DNA from: JBEEMU01 sp043778315
GTDB taxonomy: Bacteria; Bacteroidota; Bacteroidia; Chitinophagales; Saprospiraceae
Direction: 5' to 3'
Assembly (NCBI GenBank): GCA_043778315.1
Contig: JAYWGJ010000383.1
Span: 1 to 14,658 of the forward strand
Length of the DNA: 14,658 nt
Below the pieces are notes generated by a model. The model worked only from the letters and a program-made list of their open reading frames with translations, had not been told where the DNA came from and made no database searches. Below are positions 1-9,100 of the stretch, in pieces (position 1 is the stretch's first letter; each line of letters opens with the position of its first letter). Both the position numbers and the translations under genes were made by a program.

Positions 1-3
1 AAT

Positions 4-11
4 TATCTTTG
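4..11 (+). promoter_or_regulatory. Bacteroidota -7 promoter element
   Basis: TATCTTTG is a perfect match to the TAnnTTTG -7 element used by the Bacteroidota primary sigma factor. It lies 41 bases before the ATG at 53, which leaves an mRNA leader of about 35 bases and supports that start codon. The partner -33 element would lie outside the window and cannot be seen. Confidence 0.65.
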
Positions 12-52
12 CAGCGTTATATACACCAATATTAAATTTTATCCGCTACGCG

Positions 53-1465
53 ATGCACATAGAACAAATTTACACGAGTTGCTTGGCGCAAGGCGCGTAC
101 TACATCACGTCGGCAGGCGAAGCTGCTATCATCGACCCGTTGCGCGAAGTAAAGCCTTATTTGCAACGCTTAGAGCGCGACGGCGCCACGCTAAAATACA
201 TTTTCGAAACGCATTTCCATGCCGATTTTGTGAGCGGTCACTTAGATTTGGCTGCCAAAACCGACGCGCCAATCGTTTATGGCGTGAGCGCGCAACCCGA
301 CTTTGAGGCGTTAATTGCTGCCGACGGACAAGTATTTTCTATCGGAAACATAACCATCAAAGCCATACATACGCCAGGTCACACCTTAGAAAGTACTTGT
401 TATTTGTTGTGCGACGAGCGCGGCAAACCGACCGCGCTGTTTAGCGGCGACACCTTGTTTTTGGGCGATGTAGGCAGACCCGACCTCGCGCAAAAGGTGG
501 ACAGCATGACGCAAGAAGACCTCGCAGGTTTGCTCTACGACAGTTTGTACATAAAGATATTGCCACTCCCCGACGACGTGACCGTTTACCCTGCGCACGG
601 CGCGGGCAGTGCGTGCGGCAAAAGCATGATGAAAGAAACGGTGGACAGTTTGGGCAACCAAAAAACGATGAATTACGCGCTCAATCAACCGAACAAAACC
701 GCTTTTATCGCCGCCGTCCTCGACGGTTTGCTGCCGCCGCCCAACTACTTTGGACATAACGTAGCGATGAACAAAAAAGGCTACGAAAGTCTCGACAGCG
801 TATTAAATAAGGGCTTGCGCGGCTTGTCGCCAATGGAATTTACTAGCTTGGCGCAAACGCACGACGCGCTGATTTTGGATGCGCGCAGCAACGCCGATTT
901 TCACGCCGCATTTATACCTGCGTCGGTAAATATCGGCTTGTCGGGCGACTTTGCGCCTTGGGTCGGCGCGCTCGTGAGCGATACTAAACAGCCGCTTTTA
1001 TTGATAACCGACGACGGCAAAGCCGAGGAAGCGGCTACGCGCTTAGCGCGTGTGGGTTTTGATAATCAGTTGGGATATTTGGAGGGCGGTATAGCTGCTT
1101 GGCTTGTCGCTGACGGCGCAATAAATAACAAACTCGATGCCGTTCCGCGCATCACCGCCGATGCTTTTGCCGCCGAAGTGCAAATTGGCACGAGCCAAAT
1201 TATAGATGTCCGCAAGGCGAGCGAATACGAAATCGCGCACCTGCGCACCGCGCAAAACAAGCCGCTTGCCGATATTAACGATTGGATAAACGACCTCCGC
1301 CCCGACCAACATTTTTACCTACATTGCGCAGGCGGCTACCGCAGCATGACCGCCGCGAGTATCCTAAAAGCGCGAGGCTATCATAATTTTACGGAAGTAG
1401 CGGGCGGTTTTGCCGCAATACAAAGAACGGATATCGCGAGTGAAAATATAGTTGGCGAAGCATAA
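53..1465 (+). CDS. CstB-like persulfide dioxygenase / pseudo-rhodanese / rhodanese fusion
   Basis: Predicted cytoplasmic enzyme that oxidises and transfers persulfide sulfur, helping to clear sulfide-derived species. Residues 1-240 form a metallo-beta-lactamase fold of the persulfide dioxygenase type: THFHAD (H54, H56, D58), HTPGH (H110), SGDTLF (D133) and YPAHG (H182). Residues about 262-355 form a rhodanese-like domain whose active-site loop reads ITDDGK, with no cysteine, so it should be inactive. Residues about 366-465 form a second rhodanese with an intact HCAGGYRS loop (C425). This order, and a cysteine just after the YPAHG motif (C188), match staphylococcal CstB as I know it, and 470 aa is close to CstB length. 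A perfect TAnnTTTG promoter stands 41 bases upstream. It appears to be a single-gene unit, since the next gene starts after 72 AT-rich bases. The domain assignment is strong; the in vivo substrate is inferred from the family. Confidence 0.9.
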   Translation: MHIEQIYTSCLAQGAYYITSAGEAAIIDPLREVKPYLQRLERDGATLKYIFETHFHADFVSGHLDLAAKTDAPIVYGVSAQPDFEALIAADGQVFSIGNITIKAIHTPGHTLESTCYLLCDERGKPTALFSGDTLFLGDVGRPDLAQKVDSMTQEDLAGLLYDSLYIKILPLPDDVTVYPAHGAGSACGKSMMKETVDSLGNQKTMNYALNQPNKTAFIAAVLDGLLPPPNYFGHNVAMNKKGYESLDSVLNKGLRGLSPMEFTSLAQTHDALILDARSNADFHAAFIPASVNIGLSGDFAPWVGALVSDTKQPLLLITDDGKAEEAATRLARVGFDNQLGYLEGGIAAWLVADGAINNKLDAVPRITADAFAAEVQIGTSQIIDVRKASEYEIAHLRTAQNKPLADINDWINDLRPDQHFYLHCAGGYRSMTAASILKARGYHNFTEVAGGFAAIQRTDIASENIVGEA

Positions 1466-1487
1466 TTTTTTTTATTTTTTGGGAACT

Positions 1488-1495
1488 TATCTTTT
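1488..1495 (+). promoter_or_regulatory. Possible -7 promoter element for the exporter operon
   Basis: TATCTTTT matches TAnnTTTG at seven of eight positions. It lies 42 bases before the ATG at 1538, in an otherwise T-rich gap after the upstream stop codon. No clear TTTG -33 element is found at the expected distance, so this is only a candidate. Confidence 0.3.
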
Positions 1496-1537
1496 TCGTA
1501 AATTATTGTTTTTATTATAAATAAATCAAAAAAATAT

Positions 1538-3208
1538 ATGGCTGACGCACAAAAAACCATTTCCCCCTTAAATCGTTTTTTTAGGTTGTTGCAACCGAAC
1601 ACTACGGAGATAAAATATCTATATATTTTTTCGTTCCTCAACGGCATCATCGCGCTCAGTATGCCCTTGGGAATACAAGCGATTTTGGGTATTATCGTAG
1701 GCGGACAAATCAATAGTTCGTGGGCGATACTACTGTTTGTCATCGGTCTCGGCATCATCGCGAGCGGTACGCTCACCTATATACAACAGTATATTTCGGA
1801 GGTTTTGCAGCGCAAACTCTTCGCTCGTGCCGCTTTCGACTTCGCGTTCCGATTACCGCGCCTGCGCCTCGAGGTGATAGAAAAGCAGTTTGCGCCCGAG
1901 TTAGTCAATCGCTTTTTTGACGTGCTGACGCTACAAAAAGGCTTGCCAAAACTGTTGATTGACTTCACAAATGCCGTTCTGCAAATCATACTCGGTTTAC
2001 TCTTGTTGTCGGTTTACAACCCAATTTTCTTGATTTTGAGTATTTTTATCGTAATTACTTTGGTATTAATCATCGTACTTACGAGCAGACAAGGGCTCGA
2101 AACGAGTATTTACGAAAGTAAATATAAGTATAAAATAGTGTCCTGGTTGGAGGAATTAGCTCGTGCGGTGCATACCTTCAAGCTCGCGGGCGACTCTCCC
2201 TTGCCGATACAAAAAACCGACGAACTCCTCACCAACTACCTGACTTATCGCAAAAAGCACTTCCGTATTTTGCGTTGGCAATACGGCACTTTTATACTCT
2301 TTCGTGCCTTAGTAACGGTGGCGTTGCTCGGCGTAGGCTCTTATTTGGTGATTGAAAATAGTATCAATTTGGGGCAGTTTGTCGCTGCCGAATTGATTAT
2401 TATTTTGGTACTAACCTCCGCCGAAAAAATAATCAATACGATGGAAACGGTGTATGACGTATTGACCGCAGTTGATAAAATAGGTTATGTCACAGATATT
2501 CCGATAGAAAAAAATAGTGGAGAAGTTTTAGACGCTTCTTTCGGACAAAAAGGACTGAGCTTGCGCGCAACAAATCTAAACTTTACGGCTACCGATACGA
2601 TTGATTTACGCAATATTAACTTCATAATTAATGCGAACGAGCGCGTAGCTATCACGAGTACTGGCAACGGCGGCGGTAGCGGCAAATCGATTTTATTGCA
2701 AATCATCGCAGGGCTTTATACCGAATATACAGGCGTGATGGCGTATAACGATATTACGATTAAAAATCTAAATGTTAATAGTTTACGGACTTATATTGGT
2801 AATTTTTCTAAAAAAGAAACCATTTTTGAAGGAACTTTACTACACAATATCACTTTGGGTAGTACCGATTTGACCGCCGCTCAAATTCGTGAGATAGTTA
2901 CTAAGGTCGGTTTGATTGATTTTGTGGAGCAACTGCCCGAAGGCTTAGAAACGATGCTTTTGCCTTTGGGGCAGCAACTTTCACAAAATATGATACAAAA
3001 AATCCGTTTCGCACGGGCATTAGCGCATCAGCCGCAGTTATTGGTTGTCGATAATTACGAGCGGTTGCAAGAAGCCTGCTATCCTATCAATGTTTGGGAT
3101 TTATTGCCCGCAAACACTACGGTTGTCGTTGTCACAAATGACCCTAATATCATTAAAAATTGTACACAAGTATTTCATTTAGAAAACGGAGTTTTAACAA
3201 CAAAATAA
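1538..3208 (+). CDS. ABC half-transporter of a type I secretion-like system, degenerate ATPase domain
   Basis: Inner-membrane subunit with an exporter-type membrane domain fused to a C-terminal nucleotide-binding domain (NBD). Hydrophobic segments lie near residues 28-50, 61-82, 143-160, 162-182, 250-272 and 280-295, giving the six helices expected of an export half-transporter. No N-terminal C39 peptidase domain is present. The NBD (about 345-556) is strongly atypical. Walker A is glycine-rich with extra residues (TGNGGGSGKS, K383). The Q-loop has N422, the LSGGQ signature reads LSQNM (481-485), Walker B D505 is followed by N506 instead of glutamate, and the H-loop position is N534. ATP binding seems possible; normal hydrolysis does not. 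The gene is followed after 51 bases by a HlyD-type adaptor and then a TolC-type channel. Transport and the exporter fold are well supported. The cargo is unknown, and the NBD may be a Bacteroidota family variant or may need a separate canonical partner. Confidence 0.88.
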   Translation: MADAQKTISPLNRFFRLLQPNTTEIKYLYIFSFLNGIIALSMPLGIQAILGIIVGGQINSSWAILLFVIGLGIIASGTLTYIQQYISEVLQRKLFARAAFDFAFRLPRLRLEVIEKQFAPELVNRFFDVLTLQKGLPKLLIDFTNAVLQIILGLLLLSVYNPIFLILSIFIVITLVLIIVLTSRQGLETSIYESKYKYKIVSWLEELARAVHTFKLAGDSPLPIQKTDELLTNYLTYRKKHFRILRWQYGTFILFRALVTVALLGVGSYLVIENSINLGQFVAAELIIILVLTSAEKIINTMETVYDVLTAVDKIGYVTDIPIEKNSGEVLDASFGQKGLSLRATNLNFTATDTIDLRNINFIINANERVAITSTGNGGGSGKSILLQIIAGLYTEYTGVMAYNDITIKNLNVNSLRTYIGNFSKKETIFEGTLLHNITLGSTDLTAAQIREIVTKVGLIDFVEQLPEGLETMLLPLGQQLSQNMIQKIRFARALAHQPQLLVVDNYERLQEACYPINVWDLLPANTTVVVVTNDPNIIKNCTQVFHLENGVLTTK

Positions 3209-3259
3209 GTTTTCAGACCAAGAAAATAAAATATTTTTTATAATAAAAATACTATTATA

Positions 3260-4636
3260 ATGCTCAATATATCTGACAACTCCGTTAGCCTCGACGGCGT
3301 ATATCCTTTGCAATCCTTACAAAAAACGGGCGAATTTAGGCTAAATAAGCTCCTAACAATATGGTTATTGGCTGCCTTAGCTTTATTTATCATCATTTTA
3401 TTGTGTCCTTGGACGCAAACGATACACGCAAAAGGCAAACTGACGACTATTTCCGCCGCCGCTCGACCACAAAGTATTCACAGCGTGATAGGCGGACGGA
3501 TAGAAAAATGGTATGTCCGCGAGGGACAATCGGTGCGCAAAGGGGACACTATTGCGTACATCAGCGAGACGAAATCGGACTATTTTGACCCGCAATTAGT
3601 AGGCAGAACCGACGCACAGGTGAAGGCAAAAGAGGCAACTGCGCGCGCATACGAGTCGAAAGTAGTCGCATTAGACGGACAATTGGGCGCAATTGCCGAA
3701 ATGTTGCGCCTGAAAATGTCGCAAACCCGCAACAAAGTGCAGCAGTCGCGCCTCAAAGTCACCGCCGACAGCATCGACCTCAAAGCCGCATATACTAACT
3801 ACACTATCGCACAGCAACAGCTCGATAGAGAGCAAGAAATGTACAAAAAAGGCTTGAAATCATTGACGAGTTTGGAGGGAAAAGAGCAAAAGATGCAAGA
3901 AACGCAGTCGAAACAAATTGCGCAAGAAAGCAAATTATTGGTCAGTAAAAACGAATTGTTGAACGCCGCTATCGAACTCAACGCTATCACGCAAGAGTAT
4001 TCCGACAAAATTGCAAAGGCAAAAAGCGACCGTTTTTCCGCGCTATCGAGCGTATATGATGCCGAAGGAAGTATCACAAAATTGCAAAATCAATACACAA
4101 ACTACTTGCTTCGCGCCAATTTGTACTATATTATTGCGCCGCAAGACTGCTATATCTCAAAATTGTATAAAACAGGTGTGGGCGAAATAGTGAAAGAAGG
4201 CGACGAAATAGTGGAAGTAACGCCGAGCAACGCCGACCTCGCCGTAGATATGTACGTCGAACCTACCGATTTGCCGCTCATACACACGAACCAAAAAGTA
4301 CGATTCGTTTTTGACGGCTGGCCCGCGTTCGTTTTTTCGGGTTGGCAAAATAGGAGTTTTGGTACTTTCGGCGGTAAAGTTATCGGTATCGACCTGCGCG
4401 TAAGCGATAACGGCAAGTTCCGCGTGCTTGTCGCGCCCGACGCTACCGACAAAATATGGCCCGACGCGCTCCGCATCGGTAGCGGCGCGCAAGGCATGGC
4501 GATGCTCAGCGATGTCCCCGTTTGGTACGAACTTTGGCGAAAACTCAACGCCTTCCCACCTGATTTTTATAAAGACGACGATGAAGCTGAGAAAGAGAAA
4601 GTGAAGCTAAAAGCACCTATTAAAAGAGTAAAATAA
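3260..4636 (+). CDS. HlyD-family periplasmic adaptor (membrane fusion protein)
   Basis: Periplasmic adaptor that would bridge the ABC subunit and the outer-membrane channel. A short cytoplasmic N-terminus is followed by one membrane anchor (about 31-50, ending in CPW). A first biotinyl/lipoyl-like half (about 73-103, with GGRIEKWYVREGQSVRKGD) precedes a long helical coiled-coil hairpin (about 115-285, rich in Q, K, E and A heptads). The second lipoyl half (about 291-320, with GEIVKEGDEIVEV) follows, then a beta-barrel domain (about 325-415) and a charged lysine-rich tail. The length of 458 aa is normal for the family. It sits 51 bases after the ABC gene and 71 before the channel gene, the usual order of type I secretion operons. 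The RIEKWYV...GD and SETKSDYFDP stretches recall Bacteroidota HlyD relatives that I know from memory. The family assignment is firm; the substrate is unknown. Confidence 0.9.
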   Translation: MLNISDNSVSLDGVYPLQSLQKTGEFRLNKLLTIWLLAALALFIIILLCPWTQTIHAKGKLTTISAAARPQSIHSVIGGRIEKWYVREGQSVRKGDTIAYISETKSDYFDPQLVGRTDAQVKAKEATARAYESKVVALDGQLGAIAEMLRLKMSQTRNKVQQSRLKVTADSIDLKAAYTNYTIAQQQLDREQEMYKKGLKSLTSLEGKEQKMQETQSKQIAQESKLLVSKNELLNAAIELNAITQEYSDKIAKAKSDRFSALSSVYDAEGSITKLQNQYTNYLLRANLYYIIAPQDCYISKLYKTGVGEIVKEGDEIVEVTPSNADLAVDMYVEPTDLPLIHTNQKVRFVFDGWPAFVFSGWQNRSFGTFGGKVIGIDLRVSDNGKFRVLVAPDATDKIWPDALRIGSGAQGMAMLSDVPVWYELWRKLNAFPPDFYKDDDEAEKEKVKLKAPIKRVK

Positions 4637-4707
4637 CATATTATAGCTATATTATTAGCGATTTGTAATTTTTTTATCGTAAAAACAAAAGTTTATATAG
4701 TATTTTA

Positions 4708-6135
4708 ATGGTGTTTAAAACAATCAATCGTATTTTTTTTATTGTAATTTGTATCTTTAATATCACGATATTAGATGCACAAAATATAATGGGTATTGAT
4801 GCTTTTTTGCAATTGGTGCAGGTGCAAAGTCCGTTGGCAAAGCAAGCGGCGTTAGCACCGCGTCGCGCGGCAGAGCAACAAAGAGTGGCGCGTGGTGGCT
4901 TCGACCCAATGGTTTACTCCTATTTTGATGACAAATTTTTTAAAGAAAAACAATATTTTTCGTTGTTCAGTAGTGGCGTAAAAATACCACTACCGATAGG
5001 CGAGGCGAAGGTTGGTTATGATGTCAATAACGGTTCGTTTCTGAACCCAGAGGCTTCTACGCCAAACGGAGGTATTGGCGCGCTCGGCGTTTCGATACCT
5101 TTATTGCAAGGTTTGTTGATAGATGACCGTCGCGGAGCGATAAAACAAGCAAATATTGGCGCAGATATGGCTCAAATTGACCAAAGTCAGCTACTTCGCG
5201 ACCTGCAATACGAAGCGGCGCAGGCATATTGGGACTGGGTGCAAGCGACGGTACAAGCACAAACCTTCAAAGAGACGTATATATTAGCGTTGGAACGGCT
5301 CGAGGCGGTAAAACAGAGCGTCAAAAACGGTGACCGCGCCGCTATCGACAGCACTGAGCAAAGTTTGGTTGCCCGACAATGGCAAATAGAAACGACGAAT
5401 GCGAATATGCGTAGCCGCGCCGCGCAGCTTTTCGCCGCACAATATATCGGAGAAACGGCAGACCGCAATACTTTTGCTTCCGTCGCGCCCGTTTCCTTAG
5501 CGGTAGCGGAAAAATTGCCGTATTCTTTCACGCGCATCAATGCGGTCGCGCAGTTAGATAGCTTGCGGCAGCTTGGTTTTTCGTTGGCGGAAAGCAATCT
5601 TTTATTGGGCTTGCAAGCCTATCAATTGAAGTTGCAACAACTCGATATAGAGCAGAAATTGAAGCAAGAAAAGCTAAAACCGAAGCTAAATGTCAATTAT
5701 AATGCCCTTTCGGAGCAATTTAATTATACTAATACGAAGTACGGACAATTTTATGACAACTACAAACTTGGCGTGCAGTTCAGCTATCCGATATTTACGC
5801 GGACGGAGCGCGGAGGTGTGAATTTGACCAAAATAAAGCAAGAGGAAGCCGCTTATGCGCAAACACAAAAAAGGATAGAATTGCAAACAAAAATAGCGAT
5901 GTATAGCAACGAGCTAAGCAATAATTTGCAACAAATCCGCCTGTATAATCAACAATCGAGAGATTATACTACGCTCCGCGATGCCGAAGTAGTAAAATAT
6001 CAATTGGGCGACTCCAATATTTTTATGGTCAATGCGCGAGATACGAAACTGCTCGAGGCGCAACTCAAATTGACGGAATTGAAGGTAAAACACTTCAAAT
6101 ATTGGTCGGTTTTACAATGGTTGTTATCGGCTTAA
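4708..6135 (+). CDS. TolC-family outer-membrane efflux protein
   Basis: Outer-membrane channel component, the exit duct of the tripartite exporter encoded just upstream. The N-terminus has a signal peptide: a short basic stretch (K4, R8), a hydrophobic core (9-22), and a likely signal peptidase I cut after DAQ at residue 25. The mature part shows two outer-membrane-efflux-type repeats: long amphipathic helices rich in Q, A, L and E (about 30-60, 150-225, 280-325, 380-470), separated by shorter beta-like segments such as GVKIPLPIGEAKVGYDV and YKLGVQFSYPIF. A length of 475 aa fits TolC proteins. No lipobox is present, so it is probably not a lipidated OprM type. The gap to sbcC is only 25 bases, so readthrough into that gene is likely. 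Confidence 0.88.
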   Translation: MVFKTINRIFFIVICIFNITILDAQNIMGIDAFLQLVQVQSPLAKQAALAPRRAAEQQRVARGGFDPMVYSYFDDKFFKEKQYFSLFSSGVKIPLPIGEAKVGYDVNNGSFLNPEASTPNGGIGALGVSIPLLQGLLIDDRRGAIKQANIGADMAQIDQSQLLRDLQYEAAQAYWDWVQATVQAQTFKETYILALERLEAVKQSVKNGDRAAIDSTEQSLVARQWQIETTNANMRSRAAQLFAAQYIGETADRNTFASVAPVSLAVAEKLPYSFTRINAVAQLDSLRQLGFSLAESNLLLGLQAYQLKLQQLDIEQKLKQEKLKPKLNVNYNALSEQFNYTNTKYGQFYDNYKLGVQFSYPIFTRTERGGVNLTKIKQEEAAYAQTQKRIELQTKIAMYSNELSNNLQQIRLYNQQSRDYTTLRDAEVVKYQLGDSNIFMVNARDTKLLEAQLKLTELKVKHFKYWSVLQWLLSA

Positions 6136-6160
6136 TTATCAAAATAAATCATTTTTTAGT

Positions 6161-9100
6161 ATGAAAATACGCACTATTAGGTTAAAAAACATACATTCGC
6201 TTCGCGAGGAGGTTGTACTTCGGTTGAACGAAACGCCGTTTGCAGATGCGGGTTTGTTTGCGATAACGGGCGATACGGGTGCGGGCAAAACGACGCTTTT
6301 AGACGCGATGACGCTCGCGCTCTATGGCGAAGTGCATCGTAGCAAAAGCGTAGATGAAGTGATGTCGAACGGTGCGGCAGATTGTATGGCGGAGGTAGAA
6401 TTTGAGGTAAAAGGCGTTTTTTATCGCGCAAAATGGTCACGCGAGCGTGCGCACAAGCGCAGCAACGGCAAATTACAGCCTGTTCGAAGAGAATTGGTGA
6501 ATATTAGTGATAATGAAGGCGTTTTATTTGCAAAAATCAATGATGTTAAAGATGAAATAGAAAAAATAACAGGTTTGAACTACAAAAGGTTCACAAAATC
6601 GGTACTTTTGGCGCAAGGCGACTTCGCAGCGTTCTTAAAAGCGGACGATAAGGAGCGCGGTGAGCTATTGGAACAAATAACAGGTACAGAAATTTATTCG
6701 GAAATAGGGAAAGATGCTTTTGCGAAGCATAAAGAAGAAAAAGATAAATTAGACGGCTTGAAAACGCAACGCGACAGCTTAGAATTACTTACAGAAGACG
6801 AGATTATGGGCTTAGAAACGGAATTGAAAGTCATAAAAACAACACAAATAGACTTAGAAATAGCTAAAAAAACCGCAGAAACGCATACTAAGATATGGAC
6901 AGATTGGGAAACACTGCAAGCAACCGCCGAAAAATTGGCGGCAGACACTGTATATATAGCAAACGAAAAAGTAGGGTTAGCGGATAAAAAAGTAGCTTTG
7001 GCGCAGCATAAAAAAATACAATCGATACGTCCTTTTTTACTGAAAGCAGCCGATTTAGATAAGGAAATAAAAGACCGAACTATCGAAAAAAGCAGCGTAG
7101 AAACGGCATTAGAAACTATAAAAAATCAAAAAAATGCGGCGAAAATAGGATTAGATATTGCAACACAACAACTTGCACAAATCAAAAAAGAAAATGATGC
7201 AGCGCAAGAAGTGATAGCAAAAGTGAGTGTTTTGGACGCGCAACTGAAAGATAAAACGGATAATTTAGCACAAAAAAATGCTATTTATACTAATTTATTG
7301 GATACGCAAAAAAAGCTAAACGAAGACATCAATAATAATACGGCAGCTTTAAATAGCAATAAAAACGAGTACAACGCAGCAACCGAAGCCTTAAATCAAG
7401 ACCCGAAAGCCGCCGATTTGGACGTTAATTTTGCAAAAATACAAACGAATACGGCTTTATTAGTAGAAAAATTACAAAATAAAGAACAAAATACCCAAAA
7501 TATAGCCGATTTGACTACTAAAATAGCTGCATTTGAGATAGAAAAACAGGCAGCAATAAAAAAACAAGAAGTTGCGGCGCAAAATTGTGCGAAAGCGAAT
7601 GAATTAATAAACGAATATACTCAAAAAGGAGTTTATGAGGTCAATTATTTTTTGAATTTGCAATTAAAACTGAATAAAGAGCGCGATAATTTAGAAAAAT
7701 TACCTGCTTTACAGCAAAAATACCAAAATTTGCAACAAAGTTTGGACGATGCCTACGATGATTTGGAGCAAATACAAACGCGCACGAATAAATATGACAG
7801 CCGCCTGCTTTCAGCGCATGAAGCGGTGGAGCATTTCGAGGAATTAGTGACGTACAAAGAAGAAATTTACAACCTCTACAAGGAGCGCGAAGGCTATGCG
7901 GCGGCTCGGGCAGAGCTTACGGACGGCTGCGAATGTCCGCTTTGCGGCGCGAAAGCACACCCTTTTGTGCTAAATCACGCTACTAATGCGATGCCGAAAG
8001 CTAAAATGGAGTTAGAAACTGCAAAAAATAGCCTAAAAGCGCAAAAAGAGGCATACAATCGCTTGATTAAAGTGCATTTGGAGCATACGCACGAAAATAA
8101 AGCCGCTACCGAAAAAAATAAACAGTTGGAAGACGCGTTGCACGAGTTGGAGCGCGAATTTACGCGCATAGCAGTAGCAATAGGTGACTCGACATGGATA
8201 CGCGATGAAACTATTGTTGCTCAAAAATTAGCCGCAGTCAAAAAAGAATTGGGCAATTTACAGCAATCGCAAACCGATTTTACGCAAACAAAAGCGAATT
8301 TGGAAGCTGCCCAAAAAGATTTGAGTAAATGTATTGATAATTACAAGAATTTAGATTATAAATTACAAATAAATCAAGAAGAATATGATAAAAAAATACA
8401 AAATTCAGTGCAAGAAGCGCAAATTACTCAAAATTTAGCTAAAAATATAGCCCAAATTATCGATAGCTATCTCGAAAAGGATATTTTTATTGATTATAAT
8501 AATAAAACTAGCCTAAACGAATTGGTAAATGATTTGCATCGGCGCAACAAAAATTATCAAAATCAATTGGCTGCACAACAAAAAACAGCGCAAGAAATAG
8601 CTGTTTTGACTGCGAAACAAGAGAATTATTTGGGTAGAAACCAAGAAATAATAGCGGATTTGGAAGTTCAAAATGCCGAAATAACGCAACTTACGAATAA
8701 TATTGAAGGTGTAAAAATGGAGCGTTTAGAACTTATGGGCGATGAAACCGTTGCAACTGCAAAAGCGCGTTGGACGACCGCGTTATCAAATGCGCAAAAA
8801 ACACACGAAAACGCACAGCGAACCCATCAAAATTTGAGTGATAGCGATTTACAAACCACTCAAAATTTGGAAAATATTACTAAAACTGTGACAGCGTTAA
8901 ATGATAAAAAATCAGAAAATACAGCAACAGTGACTTCCGAATTACAACGTTTAGGCGTACCCGATGCAGCTACCGCCGCGAGTTATTTATTAGACGAATC
9001 GACGGTTGAAAATATAGAAAAACGGATAAAAGAATTGGATAATAAAACCGCAATTTTGAAGGCAGACCAAGAAAAATTAGCGTCTAAAAAAACTACTATA

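Noticed and set aside
386..757. Antisense open frame of 123 codons inside the CstB-like gene.
   Set aside because: It lies entirely within a strongly supported gene and its protein is low-complexity, rich in V, R and H, with no family features; it is a shadow of GC-rich third positions.
3209..3259. A riboswitch or small RNA in the gap before the HlyD-type gene.
   Set aside because: The 51 bases are AT-rich with no stable stem and no conserved motif that I recognise.
4150..4548. Antisense open frame of 132 codons inside the HlyD-type gene.
   Set aside because: The plus-strand frame has clear lipoyl and barrel motifs, while the antisense product resembles no family I recognise.
4637..4707. 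Separate promoter for the TolC-type gene, suggested by GATTTG near 4668-4674.
   Set aside because: The spacing from a TA dinucleotide to TTTG is four bases rather than two, and no -33 element fits; cotranscription from upstream is simpler.
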